The notes below the pieces were generated by a model, which searched no databases, was not told where the DNA came from, and saw only the letters and a list, made by a program, of their open reading frames with translations. This document shows, in pieces, positions 1-13,500 of a stretch of 64,000 nt of DNA. The position numbers and the translations under genes were made by a program. How positions within the stretch are numbered: the first letter of the stretch is position 1; the number at the start of each line of letters is the position of its first letter. The DNA is from Owenia fusiformis (taxonomy: Eukaryota > Annelida > Polychaeta > Sabellida > Oweniidae), in the NCBI GenBank assembly GCA_903813345.2, contig CAIIXF020000002.1, positions 9,075,555 through 9,139,554 of the forward strand. The letters run 5' to 3'.

Positions 1-69
1 ATGTGAACACCTGCTAATCTGAACACTTTTGGCCAGCTCCATAGGCATTCAGCCTAGACGGGTTTTACT
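1..69. mobile_element. Right-end fragment of a pogo/Tigger-like element
   Basis: The motif of repeated 'tctgaacac' followed by 'gggttttact' matches the right end of the elements at 20748-20897 and 58416-59543. The left part is cut off by the window edge. Confidence 0.5.
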
Positions 70-154
70 TTGAATGTAATATGTGAGTCAATTTGGTAAA
101 TGTAGAAAAAATAGACCCATTATTCACATTTTGAATAAATTGGATAACCATTGT

Positions 155-270
155 CAAAGTTCAATTCAATTCAATTCAATTTATTTATTTCATAATTCTT
201 ATATAATATACACTATAAAAACAAGCCGCTAGACACCCTAGTGGGTAAGTTAGATCCATTTTGGTGAGAT
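155..270 (-). repeat. Interspersed repeat with (TTCAA)n-type tail
   Basis: A run of caattcaattcaattcaat is followed by a segment ending in 'gccgctagacaccctag'. A relative lies at 60655-60740 with the same 'gccgctagacac' core. The simple tail and shared body suggest a SINE- or LINE-derived 3' end in reverse orientation. The rest of 1-1467 (apart from the MITE at 1009-1188) is NBEA intron with nothing else recognised. Confidence 0.4.
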
Positions 271-1008
271 TCTGCAACACGTTGTCTTGGTTCACTGAAT
301 ATTCAACACCATCATTCGGATCATCCTGCCATTTGAAAATGTCTAATTACATTCACAAAGTGAACTAATTTGATTGATGGTTTCCCATACGTAAAATTTC
401 CCCACGGTCATATTTTAAAATGCAAAATTGAGTAGAAAATATTGGAAGAGGCGGGAAGTGATACAGATGGATATTAAGTAAACAGAAATGCAATAGAATC
501 AAACAGTTTATTCAAATTTTAGAGAGAAATCTACAGGAATAAGCATAAATAGTGTTTTTTAAGCAGACGGCATGTATTAATTAGTCCTGCGAAGCATGAA
601 ATCAGGCCGGGGAATTGGCTCTAAACTCTTCTTGTAAGAGCTCTTTAGAGACCAAGAAGTGGCACTCATTGATTTCAAAACAGATAGTAACAAGCAATTT
701 TAGGGAATATCACGAAGCATTTCATAGAAGCATTTTTTATTTTTCTCATTGATTTCAAAATAGTTGAGACATTTTATATTTCTGTTACAGCAATCACTTA
801 TTGAGTTGTGTGGTCTTGCTCTTGCTTTCGTGGAACTATTTTTTAAAGTCAGATACCATAAAACAAGCCATGTCAGGTTAGACAATATCAAAAATATAAC
901 CAAATTGAAAATCCAGTTGAGAGTTTGGAATTCTATGTCATAATGAATGGCGACTCTCACTTAGAGTCAACCCATTTGTGGCTGTATAACCAAATTGCTG
1001 GTACTACA

Positions 1009-1188
1009 CACTGGCGGATCCAGAAGCTAACAATGGGATGGGGGGGAGTAGGGGGTTGAGGGGCCCATATTTTTGATCATTTTGCCTAATGAAGGTCTAA
1101 AAAGGCCAAATTATGCCCAAACACTTTTGGGACCCTAACATTTTTTTCAGAGGGGAAGGCCCCATGGGCGCCCCTGGATCCGCCAGTG
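1009..1188. mobile_element. Short MITE with CACTGGCGGATCC ends
   Basis: The ends are perfect inverted repeats (cactggcggatccag and ctggatccgccagtg) about 180 bp apart around a G/C-skewed core. The flanks share a 'ctaca' motif (gtactaca before, ctacatac after), consistent with a short target duplication. There is no coding capacity. Confidence 0.75.
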
Positions 1189-1467
1189 CTACATACAAAA
1201 ATATTTTCAGTACTTTATATCATGATAAGTGAGTATAACTATCATGTTGATTGTTGATATTGTGATGAAGGGATCATTACCAAAATTGATTCCAATGATG
1301 TGAACTATTTTCTCAAATAAAGCATTAATCTTTTGGAAAAAAACTTAATCTGCTTTCCTGTATTTTTCAATCATGTTTTACCATTCTTATTGCTTTTTGC
1401 ATTTTCAAACAAACATTGATAACTAGATTGCCAATGATTGAAAACTTTTTTGTTTTTTATTTTTTAG

Positions 1468-1594
1468 GCTGAGTTGTGGAGCGTCTTTACAGCAATACTT
1501 CGGAAGAGTACCCGCAACCTCCAGGCATGTTTGGAGGTTGGCCTAATAGAACACGCACTTGGGAGACTTCAAAAGGCTGATGAAATCATAGCAG
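1468..1594 (+). CDS. NBEA: NBEA exon 1 (first in window)
   Basis: Encodes [19 protein letters not shown] and onward, matching the NBEA N-terminal solenoid. Acceptor tttttag before 1468; donor G|GTTTGT after 1594; enters in phase 0 and leaves in phase 1. Earlier exons, including the start codon, lie upstream of the window. Confidence 0.95.
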
Positions 1595-4500
1595 GTTTGT
1601 CATAGCAACATATTTAATGTATTAGAAACATAAATTGCCTTGGCAACAGGTGTCATATATTAGAAGCATGTATTGTCACAGCAACATGTATAATATATTG
1701 TCATAGTAACAGGCATAATATATATTGTCTTAGCAACATGTCTAATACTGTATATGAGAAACTTGTATTATCATAGCAACAGTTGTTATATACATATTGG
1801 AAAATGTTTTGTCTTAGCAACCAGCATGATATATTAGAAACAGGTATTGTCATAGCAACAGGTGTAATGAACAAGAATTGTCTTAAAATTTAAAAGCACT
1901 GAGACATATTGTATAAACCAATTGGCCAATAGAAAAACAATTTTCAGAGAATTTGACACAATCTTAAAAAATGCAAAATGCAATTCTGCAACTTAAAGGT
2001 GTATATAGCAACACATATTACACCTTCAAATTAAAATTCAAAAAGACCTCTGCACCTTGCGCTCTTGTTTTCCAATTGAGCATTTTTATAGGCTCAGTTT
2101 GCATTAGTGTGTTTCGTATTATATAACTCAAATGTCAGGCAAGATTGGATCTCATCTGTAGATGTAATCCCATGATATTACATATACCATATTAGTCTCA
2201 GGTTTTAATTTGTGCCACCAACAGCAACTATGATTAACATCATGTTTTAAAATAGATATAAGTGCTTTAAGGTATCAGAGACTGTGATACTGGGGTTACG
2301 AGGGTTGATCAAAAAGTTAAACACTGTTTCATATGAAATTCTTAGAATTTCAGGCTTAAATTAAGGAAACATCAATTTTTATTTGATAATATGGTAACCC
2401 TGCTTGCCTGCAACTCGAAGGCTAATGGTAATCAATTTGCTCTGCAGTTGATGCTTTCCTTTGATTGAAAAGGGTAGAAAATATAGGAAACTAATAGCTA
2501 ATGCAGACCAAGCAACGATGGCATATACAGAACACAATATCTATTTGTTGAAATACTTTACTATACTGCTTAGTATAGCATATATTATTTTTCTCCATTT
2601 TGATTAAGCAATTATTTTATGCTTGGAAATATGCTTGTATCCACCAGAACAATGAGTTTTACCCACTTGAAAAAGAGAAAAAGCAAGTTTAAGTCTGAAT
2701 TTTGAAAATGAGAATTTCAAATAATGTTGCCTATTGTTTTTAATTCATTTTGCCTATTGTTTTAATTCATTTTGCCTATTGTTTAGATTCATTTTGCCCA
2801 TTGTTTAATTCATTTTGCCTGTTGTTTTAATTCATTTTGCCTGTTGTTTTAATTCATTTTGCCTGCTATCTAATGAAGCCATTGTTATATATTATGTTAC
2901 AGATCTACTCATAGAAATGATGGGAGTATTAGCAAGCTATAGTATTACAGTCAAAGAACTGAAGATTATATTTGCCATGCTGAAGGGGAACAACAACAAA
3001 TGGGTAAGACATCAGTTAAAGATGTAAAAAAATAGAAAAATAGAAAATATTATATAAAAACACATGAAAAAGTAAAAGTATACAATGTGCAGTTTCTTAA
3101 GCAACTATACTTGCTATATGATGTTGAATGTACTTCCAAAAGGCCTTTCTCTGGTATCTAGTATTGAGAATACTATACTCACAAAATTGCAAAATTCTTG
3201 TCTGTACAACTTGTCTTGACATTTCCGCTTGACAATTGATTTGAAAATTTCCTGGACATTTCTTAGTATGAATGTCCAGAACTGATTGATTACTTGCCTA
3301 AATTTTGATTTTGAACTGATAGTTAAATTTTTAGGCAGCCTATTTTGATTTTTAGACACAGTATTGTTTACCATGTGCCTTGTTAATTATAAGCTGTTTA
3401 AACAGTAATTTGAAATCTTGATGATAAACAGCATAATACTCCCTCTGGGGAATTCATAAGCCAATCAAAGCTGTATTTAGAAAAACGTCATGTCATTCTA
3501 TCAAAAAATCTAATTTTAGCGCCATCATTCTGTGAAGCTCCTGAGTGTCTTAAAGCAGATGCCTGAGAGGCATGGCCCTGATGAGTTCTTCAGCTTTCCT
3601 GGCAAGAAAGGCTCTGTAAGTAAACAAGAAATATCAAATGGCTCACACAGGGACTCCGTGGAATTGTCCACTGATACATCCATCTCTATGTTTGTTTGTC
3701 TTTTGGTCTGTTTTTAAAAATGTAAGCTTCTATTCGGGAATCTAACTTTCGGCTGTCCGCTACCAGATTAACTTTCTTTTTTGTGGCAAACTCATTTAAA
3801 TATGAATAGAATAGTGGCAGGTAGTAATCATATTTAAATGAGTTGGTCATTAAATAGTAGGTTAATCCGTCAGGCGACAGCCAGCATTTGAATTCGTGAA
3901 TGCAAGATAAGCATTTTGAATTGCAGGGGTTTTATTAGAAGCAAGCAACAGGCGATATTCTCATGTTGTTTTTACTAAAATCGCCTGTTGTTTTGGTTTG
4001 TTTTGAGAAAATTTGCAATTGTTTGCATGTTGATATTATAATTTCTCATAACTTTACATGTTGTCTTCATTTGTTTTACCAGGTGTCAGACACTCAAAAA
4101 TTAAGGAAACCCCAGAGTTCTCATCTAAATTTTCTGTAACTTGGGCCATCGACAGACTTTGCTATATTAACAGTTTTAGAAGTGCAAAGGCTTATAAAAT
4201 TAATGGGATATATCAAAAAAATATTTTAAAAAGTGGTCACATATTGTTATAGTCTCCGTTATTTGTGACGGCAGTTGACAATCGGCGGTTGGTGTTCGGC
4301 CATTGGCATCAGTAACAAATGGTGGTGACATTTGCATGTTAATGCAATTGTTTCTACACTATTTCAGCTTTGTAATGAATACATATTTTTTTAGTGTTCA
4401 TTTTGTTTTTCAGGGTATTGCACTGCCACCTATAGCTAGATGGCCGTACCAAAATGGCTGGTCGTTTTCTACATGGTTCAGATTGGATCCAGTCACGGGT

Positions 4501-7500
4501 GTCAATATAGAGAGAGAAAAACCCTATCTTTACTGGTATGTGCTTGAAAGTTTCCATACTTCATTTAAATTTATATTAATTCTATAAAGAGTGAAAAATC
4601 TTGTAATTTTCCTCGTGGTTCAGTTAGGATTTAGTCTCAGGTGTCAACATAGAGAGAGAAAAACCCTATCTTTATTACTGGTATTTGCTTGAAGGGGCTC
4701 ATGTTTTAAGATGCTAAATTGGGTGGAAATAGGACAAGTAATTGAGTTAAATGATTGATAGTCAATTCGATAAATTCTAGTGGAGTTCAATAGTACTTCA
4801 CATTTCATTCAAAGGAGTGAAAATTGGTGAAATAAGATAACACTTTTTACATTTAGTTCAGATATAAATAAGAAAAACCTATGTGCTTTGAGCGTCAAGT
4901 TGAAAAAAAAGTGAATTAAATTGAATTAAGAGGAATCTACATAGAATATGTAGCTCTTTGTAGCTCTAAACTGTGTCTGTTTTATTTTATTTGAATATGT
5001 TTTCATCTTTGAATGTCTCCTATGTTTATCTTCAGCTTTAAAACGAGCAAAGGGATTGGTTACTCCTGTCATTTCCTTGGAAATGCTCTAGTGGTGACAT
5101 CTATGAAAGTGAAAGGCAAGGGGTTCCAGCACTGTGTCAAGTTTGACATTCAACCCAGAAAGGTATGTAGACACTGGTTTTTAACAAGCACATTTTATAA
5201 TACAAAAGTAAAGTGGAACACCTCTATAAGAGGAACACCTCTGTTAATGAAACACTTTTCAGAGTCCCTGATGATCAACTGACTTAATGTTAAATGAACC
5301 TTTATAAGTGGAACACCTCCCAAGTGTAACATTTTTGAGAGGTACCAAAGGTGTACTAATTACTGTATAATGCTTCAGAATGTCCTGTAGATTTTGGATG
5401 ATACAAAAATCCTCAAGGCAACAGTTTAGAAAAACAACAATTTCCGATTTGAAATGTCTAAAATAAATCATTTTTCTCTGAATTTTATTTATTTAACTTA
5501 AATTTTGTTTTTGAGGGCTGTAAATGTTGATTTTTATTGAAAAGAATATTAAGTGAAAGGCAAATCATTATTAAAGCGTTATGGCTTTATTTTCTACAAC
5601 TGTTAAGATATAGAGGCCATCTTATAGATGTACATTATGCAATAACACTGTCTTCATCATTTTCATCATCGTCATCATCATCTGCATAAAGGGAGATTTC
5701 ATTTTCATCATATCTTAGGGTATCATCATTCTCGTTCATGTCATTCCAATTGATGTCATACCCGTATGCGTCCATAATTTCAAACTCCTGTAGTCTATCG
5801 GTGAAGTTCCCTCGAAAATGTTCAACAATTTTAACGCAGTTCTGTTTGTCAAGTTTCACTGGGATTGTGATGTCAGACCATGTGACAAATCCGTCATTGT
5901 CTCTTGCGGCGTGAAACATTGCTTCGTTTCCTATAGAACCTGAAGAAAATAGAATACAAAAAATATAAATATTTTCAAACTATCACACAACTATGCAACC
6001 CTGAAATAGGAATTAAAAATGAATATATAAGAAAATCTCTTATTATGTCACAACCACCAGTGGTGACATATTTTATGTCACAACCACCAGTGGTGACATA
6101 TTGTCATAGTCTCCAACTTTTTTGTAGACAAATGGCAATTGGTAACATTTTGCATCTTAACGCCTTGTAATTTGATTATAGCAATATTTAAAATAAATTT
6201 AATTACCCATAATTCCTTCTGCACTCTCTGATAATTCCTCAATCTCAGTGATGCCAAAATTCAAGAACGGCAATCCACTCGCCTTTCCCTTTCGTGTAAC
6301 CAGAACTTTAACTTTAACATCAGCCTCCTCGATAAAAACATGGAGTTGTTTTCTGGTAACCGAAATCCATCCAATATCAAGGTTTATTTTCTGTGCAACC
6401 CAGTAGTAAGTTTTTGTTTCTTTCATGTTCACTTGTATTTTTGTAGGTGTAATAAGAATATGAGTTTCTCCCATTTTAATCCCGAGCGTGCCTACATATT
6501 CCACGAAAGATCCTGCTGTGATATTTTTGGCATCAATAAAGGTTGCCACGACCTCTGAAAAATAATGAATGGTTTATCTATTGAGACATGGTTTCAAATA
6601 GCTGCCCATATTGAGACATGCTTTCAAATAGCTGCCCATATTGAGACATGGTTTCAAATAGCTGCCCATATTGATACATGCTTTCAAATAGCTGCCCATA
6701 TTGATACATGCTTTTAAATAGCTGCCCATATTGAGACATGCTTTCAAATAGCTGCCCATATTGAGACATGCTTTCAAATAGCTGCCCATATTGAGACATG
6801 CTTTCAAATAGCTGCCCATATTGAGACATGCTTTCAAATAGCTGCCCATATTGAGACATGCTTTCAAATAGCTGCCCATATTGAGACATGCTTTCAAATA
6901 GCTGCCCATATTGAGACATGCTTTCAAATAGCTGCCCATATTGAGACATGCTTTCAAATAGCTGCCCATATTGAGACATGCTTTCAAATAGCTGCCCATA
7001 TTGAGACATGCTTTCAAATAGCTGCCCATATTGAGACATGCTTTCAAATAGCTGCCCATATTGAGACATGCTTTCAAATAGCTGCCCATATTGAGACATG
7101 CTTTCAAATAGCTGCCCATATTGAGACATGCTTTTAAATAGCTGCCCATATTGAGACATGCTTTCAAATAGCTGCCCATATTGAGACATGCTTTCAAATA
7201 GCTGCCCATATTGAGACATGCTTTCAAATAGCTGCCCATATTGAGACATGCTTTCAAATAGCTGCCCATATTGAGATATGCTTTCAAATAGCTGCCCATA
7301 TTGAGACATGCTTTCAAATAGCTGCCCATATTGAGACGTGCTTTTAAATAGCTGCCCATATTGAGACGTGCTTTCAAATAGCTGCCCATATTGAGACATG
7401 CTTTCAAATAGCTGCCCATATTGAGACATGCTTTCAAATAGCTGCCCATTATTATAGATAAGTGTGTCTTAAGGCTTGAAAGTGTTCACGTTTACTAAAA

Positions 7501-10500
7501 TTATCCTTTCAACATTTTTCAATTCGCATTCAGATATTAAAATACTTAAGCTGAAACTGAAGTTCCATTAAGGTAAAGGGCAAAAGTATACACATTGGAC
7601 ATATCGTCTCCCAACTTTTTTATGAACGGTGTTCAATGGCCAGTGTGGCTGGTGTTCGGCAGTCAGCATTCAGTGGTTGGTGTTTGGTTTCTGTAACAAA
7701 TGGCAACTTGTGACATGTTGCATGTTAATGCCTTGCTTTCATTTTATGTGCTTTAGAGGAGGTTTTTCTATTGAGCCTAGTTCCTTGTCATAATCATATA
7801 CACATACTTACCTATTGCTCTGTCTTTTAGAAACATGTATGTTGCTCCTGGTTTTCCATAGAAATCATAACACAGTCTGTGATGCGTTCCTTTGATAGTT
7901 TGAGACACATGGGGGTCTCCACAAATCATAATTCCGGCACGGTTGGAGCGACAGTTTGGCTTCGAAAGTTCATTACAGTCATTATCGTTGCGGCATTCGG
8001 CACTGCAGAAACATTGGTCCATTCCCACAATGCAATATGGTTTATGGCGATCGCCACAGTGGTCATCTTTGGTACATTCCAACTCAAGCAAATCAAGGAC
8101 TGTAAATTAATTATGTTTTGGTGTGATTATTTTCATCAGTAGTTCTTGAATTAGCTCATGTTTAGCTCTGCCTTAGCCTTAGAATTTGCCATAAAAGAGG
8201 TCAATATTTGAGTATTGTTCCAAAATGTGATTAATTTGAATAAATTTTAAATATTTTTTTCATTTTAAATATCTATGTTGGCTCGCAGGGTTTAGGTTTA
8301 AACATACAGAAAAACATGTCAAGTGCAACATCTCTTAGGCGTTCCCAGAGATTCCCACTTACATAGTTTTACTGTACATCAGTTTTTCACACAGTTCCTT
8401 ACTTTTAGGAAAATATATAATTTTCATCCAGTTCAGGAAGTTACTATTTTCTCTGTAAACTTTCAAAATTGCATCTGTCGCTGGTTGCTGTGGCAATGCA
8501 TCAAACACAACAATCGCATCATCGATTGCAGTTTTTAGATTCCATAACGTATTCATTAACTGACTCAGTCCTTGACAGACAAACGTTCCACCTGACAGAC
8601 CTCGTACAAATAATATAAGTGCTTCTTCATTTGCTAGTAAAATGTAAACACTTGTCTCTTCTTTAATCTGTGCCATATCGGCTTTTTCCAACACTTCGTC
8701 AAATGCTGTCTTTGCACTTCCCGTCAGTGTAGATGAGTCCAGGCCGATAAGGTCTTCTCCATGTCTGCGAAAAGTCTCTGAAGCATCTATAACACCTATG
8801 GTGAAAATCAACAGAAATATGAAGTGTTCTTTTAGGTTATTTTTCAATTGTAAGGCTTATTATTATTGCGGAACCGGAGGTCACATGAATGGTTTAGTAG
8901 TAGAAACCATTTGGAAAATAGTTAGTTTTTAATAAAAACAATCCTCCGATCACAAGACTTCAAAATCCAGAATATATTCTTTCTTTTTACCCCTTGCGAT
9001 AAGCAGTTACCATTTCCCTGATTAAGAACTCGCAATCTGATTGGCTGTCGCAACACTGCGACATAAATCATGTATAAGCCATTGCGCATAGTAAGATCAC
9101 ATGATTCAGTTAAATCGGGCGCTTCCAAATTGGTTATAGCAGGGGGAAGAAGGAGGTACGGATTCTGGACACCTGTTTATGATGATAAAAACGCTTGCAA
9201 CAAAGTTTTGTTCGTGATATTGTATGTTGTCACACTCTCATTTGTCAGTAATAACAGTTATGAAACAGTAAAACCTATACATAGTGTTCACTGTAGAAAG
9301 GTGTTCTTCAGAGAGGGTATTTTATACAGGAGTCAATGTAAAATGAATTGAAGTGATATTCACTTAACACAGGTGTTCACTAAAGAGAGGTGTTCACTAA
9401 AGAGAGGTGTTCACTAAGACAAGTTTTACTGTTGTTTAACAGTAATAAGCTTATGAATACCAAAAACAGCCTGAAAATGTTTTTCTAAGAAAATGTGTAC
9501 AAATTATGTTTTAAAATATTTCTAATGTATCTATCTTATACTTTTACCCCAATGAAGATTACATATTATGAGTATATTGCCTATTTAAAGATAGTATTAA
9601 TGAAATGAGCATAACTGGCAAAAAATGTAAAATTTCCCTCAGTTGCCATAGAAGTTAATAATCCAGGGTATTGTTTTTTTTATTGGCATGTTGTTTTTTC
9701 ATCAAATGCCTTGTCAGGAACCTGTGTGGCACTATCCAGTGGTACATCATCAGTCACCTTATCTGTTTATCAGTCACCTTATCTGTTTATCTGTCACCTT
9801 ATCTATCAATCTGTCACTGTGTTTTTAGTTCAATAATAGGGTTTAACAATGTTTAGGTCAGCTACTGTACTTTTACTTAATTTGGTGCTATTTTTTTGGG
9901 GGGGGTTGCTATTTTGAACATTTGGTGGCTACTTAATATTTTGGATTCTTGCAATGTATTATTACAATGTACTAAAAGTACTCATTTACATGTCAGTGAA
10001 ATTATTGGGGAATTTGGCTGCTACTTATTGTCAACACTGAGCACAAATTTAAACAAACCAGTTTCTCCCTCAAAAAATTTCAACTGGGTGCAATTTTTCA
10101 AGTCTGAAAAACTCTGCGCTCCCCAGGCTCCTGATATCTCCAGATAGGTGTACTTCACTTATTTTGCAAATCAGAAGTTGGCGTGCAGGGTGCCGACTGG
10201 GGGGGGGGCATTAAAAGTGACTTGGGGAGATCCCTGCAAACATCAAGAGTTAGTAGGATAAGGGCGTTTGAGGCAAATGGCTATACTTTTTATAAACTCA
10301 CCAGAGCTACAGTTACAATTAGCTTCATCACACACTCCTACTTCTCCCCCTGTAAAAGGATCAACGCAGAGTAGTGCATCTTCACCAGGTGCCACTGGGC
10401 CAAAGTAATTGTCGAGACATGGCTGGAACACTGGATCAGTATCGTCACATGGGATTGCAGCAACTAAAAAAAATTTTACTACAGATTTTAGTTTTTACAA

Positions 10501-13500
10501 TTTGGGAAAATTAAAAGTGGTGACATATTGTTATAATCTCTGTTGTAATCTTTTTGGTCGGTGTCCAGTGGTTGGCAATTGGTGTTCAGCAGTCGTTGTA
10601 TGTAACACATGGCAGGTGGTGACCTTTGTCATGTTAATGCTTTGTTGTTATTTGTTGTGGTTACAATGCATAAGTTAATGCAATACACACGAAATTATTG
10701 TAAAAATATAACCCAGCATACTCTGGTTATTATCTGTGTATGACTATAACAGATTTGAGGAAAAAAGTACATATCATATATAAGGGATTCAGTTGTTGTC
10801 AGTGGCTTTTAGGTGTACCTTGATTATGTAGAACAGCTCAGTTTTGATATTTGTTACAGATGTTATTATCAATTGTATGTGAAGGTAAAAACCATATATG
10901 ATTGACTCAATTGCCAATTATTTAGTCATTTCAAATGTCTTGAACGTAGGGGAAAATATATTTTTGTATATTTATTTGAAATCATTGTTATTTGTCAATC
11001 AATATTCTTGATGTTTTAATCAATCTCCTTATCGTTCAATTGTCTTTAATAGATACTATAATTAAAAAACTTAACTCACCAATAACAAGAAAATGCAGAA
11101 ACGTCCCAAGAAGTTTAAGGCACATCTCAAAATCTACAAATGGCAGTTTAAAGACAAACCTGCATTACATATAAGAATAAATTGAATCCTGCGGTGTACT
11201 GTGTTAATACTCTATTATCTGCAATGTATCATACATGAAGTATGATTGTGCATTTGACCATGTGATATGGGTCATATTTATTTGATAGGTGCATATATTG
11301 ATGTTTTTATGACTGACATGTGGCATTTATTTTTATGTAGATCTAATCTATGGTGTTTTTGTAAAATTCGATTGAAATATTTGCACTTATAGTTAATATT
11401 TACAACACCTGTATTTTGATTGTTTAGTATTGATTTCTTGTATACGCTATGGATTGTTTATATATTTGAGTGTTCATATACATGTTTGATCGTTATGTCA
11501 CCACCAGAGGTGATGACATCTGTTATAGTCTCCAACTTTTTTGTGGATGGAGTTCGGTATGCTGTTGGTGGTGTTTGTTGGTTAATATCTATAACAAATG
11601 GCAGGTGGTGACATTTTGCATGTTAACCTTGTTTATGTATGTTATCGGTTGTTTCAATCTATTGTTGATTGTTTATGTATGTTGTTGATTGTTTATGTAT
11701 ATTGTTGATTGTTTGTACATATTGTTTGATGTGTATTTCCAGTGGTATATGGTGACCATAGTCCATGTGTACAATAGATGGAGCAAGAGTGAAATACGTG
11801 CCTATGTTAACGGAGAGATGGTTTCGTCAACTGACATGACGTGGCTTGTAAACACAAATGATGTAAGTTGTCGGAAAATATGAAAAATCGGTAAATTCAT
11901 TTAAAGGCCTCATGTAATGTTTAGTATATATTATACAAGTTGTAAATGGGACATTTTTAAAACATGAAATAAATTACTTTTTGTTTTCAATTTATATTTC
12001 ATGCATATTAGAATTTTATAGTTTTTTTTTTACATTTTTGTGATGTCATAATGTAACACTGTGATGTCAATTTCTACAGTGTGACCAAAAAAGTGGGACC
12101 CCTAAACATTATATTGAATCCTAGCTTCTGTTTTTTTGGGTCACCCTGTATAATATAAACATTGTTCCTTTTTCTTTACAGCCATTTGATAAATGCTTCT
12201 TTGGCTCCACCCCCGAAATGGATATGGACAATAGTTTTTGTGGGCAGATGTCAACAACCTATGGATTCACGGAGGCTCTCTCATCGCAACATATAGCCGC
12301 TATGTACCAACTAGGGGCAGATTACAAGGGGCAATTTAAGTTTGATAATGAGTGCACAGCAAAACTGTCGCCAACTAGTAGGAGTGTGAGTGGTCATATT
12401 TTTGGAAAAAAATATTTTTTAAAGATTCATATCAATAGTATTCCCTTATATTCTCAGGAATGTCACATATGAAAAGTAAAAATTCTGTACTCCCGTCACA
12501 ACATATTACATGTCATGCCAAATGAAAGATTGTTAGTGTCTAAATGCCAACAGACACAGTCTTGGTAAAAATGCTTAAATAAAAATAAATAAATAAATTC
12601 ATTTTTACATTTTATTTTTCCACCCTTTACTGAATTGGAATTTTAAATGTTGATAAAGTTTGTTTTTCTGGGATACTGACATCCCTATAATATAAAATCG
12701 AAATGCCAACCTATACGTACGAACAATCACCCATACAAATGCATCGCTGAAATAAACATTACAAGCTTAAACTCCCTAATGTTTATGTATAACCCTAGAA
12801 CTGTGAATAACTTGATTAAGCCTATATAGGTGATCGGACTGCCATCTTTATTTTCCAGTTGGTTTATGATGGGAAACTGACTTCGGCCATAATGTTCATG
12901 TATAACCCTATAGCCTGTGATGGCCAGTTATCTCTGGAGTCATCCCCCAAAGGCAACCAATCATTCTTTGTTCATACCCCACACGCCCTAATGCAACAAG
13001 AGGTCAAGGCCATCGTAACACATTCCATTCATAGCACACTTCACTCAATAGGTGGCGTACAGGTAGGTCATTTAGCATTTTTTGTGTGTGTTATTATTTT
13101 TTTTGAAATTTTTATTCAACTTGTTGATCTCTAGTTTTTGTTGCCCCTTTATTTCTTCTGAAGCTTTGTATGTAATATATATATACAAAATAATTGGTGC
13201 TGTTCTGATGACAAATTAGTCCTTTAGATATCAACATTCTGTGTTTTTTAGGATAATGAAATTTGTGTCCAAATCTATGCCAAAATGATTTTGCTCAGTT
13301 GTCCAAAGAAGGGTGCTGAAATGGTGCCATAAATCTTTTCACAAATTTTCCCATTTAATAGTTTTTCCATTCACTGAACAAAGAGCTACTCAACAAAGAA
13401 GATAGTATTGATCTTGAAGCCCTGTACTTGAAGGATGTCGTTTTTCAGGTGTTTTATTGTATTTAATGTTTAAATATCTGTGTACATTTCAGACCCTGTT

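Noticed and set aside
6574-7450. Two long minus-strand ORFs of 283 and 291 codons and a CRISPR-like look.
   Set aside because: The ORFs are a by-product of a 30-bp period that lacks stops. There are no spacers; units are contiguous, and the context is a eukaryotic intron.
9070-9351. Plus-strand ORF of 93 codons.
   Set aside because: It spans the 240-bp repeat (8936-9176) and a MITE; no recognisable protein features.
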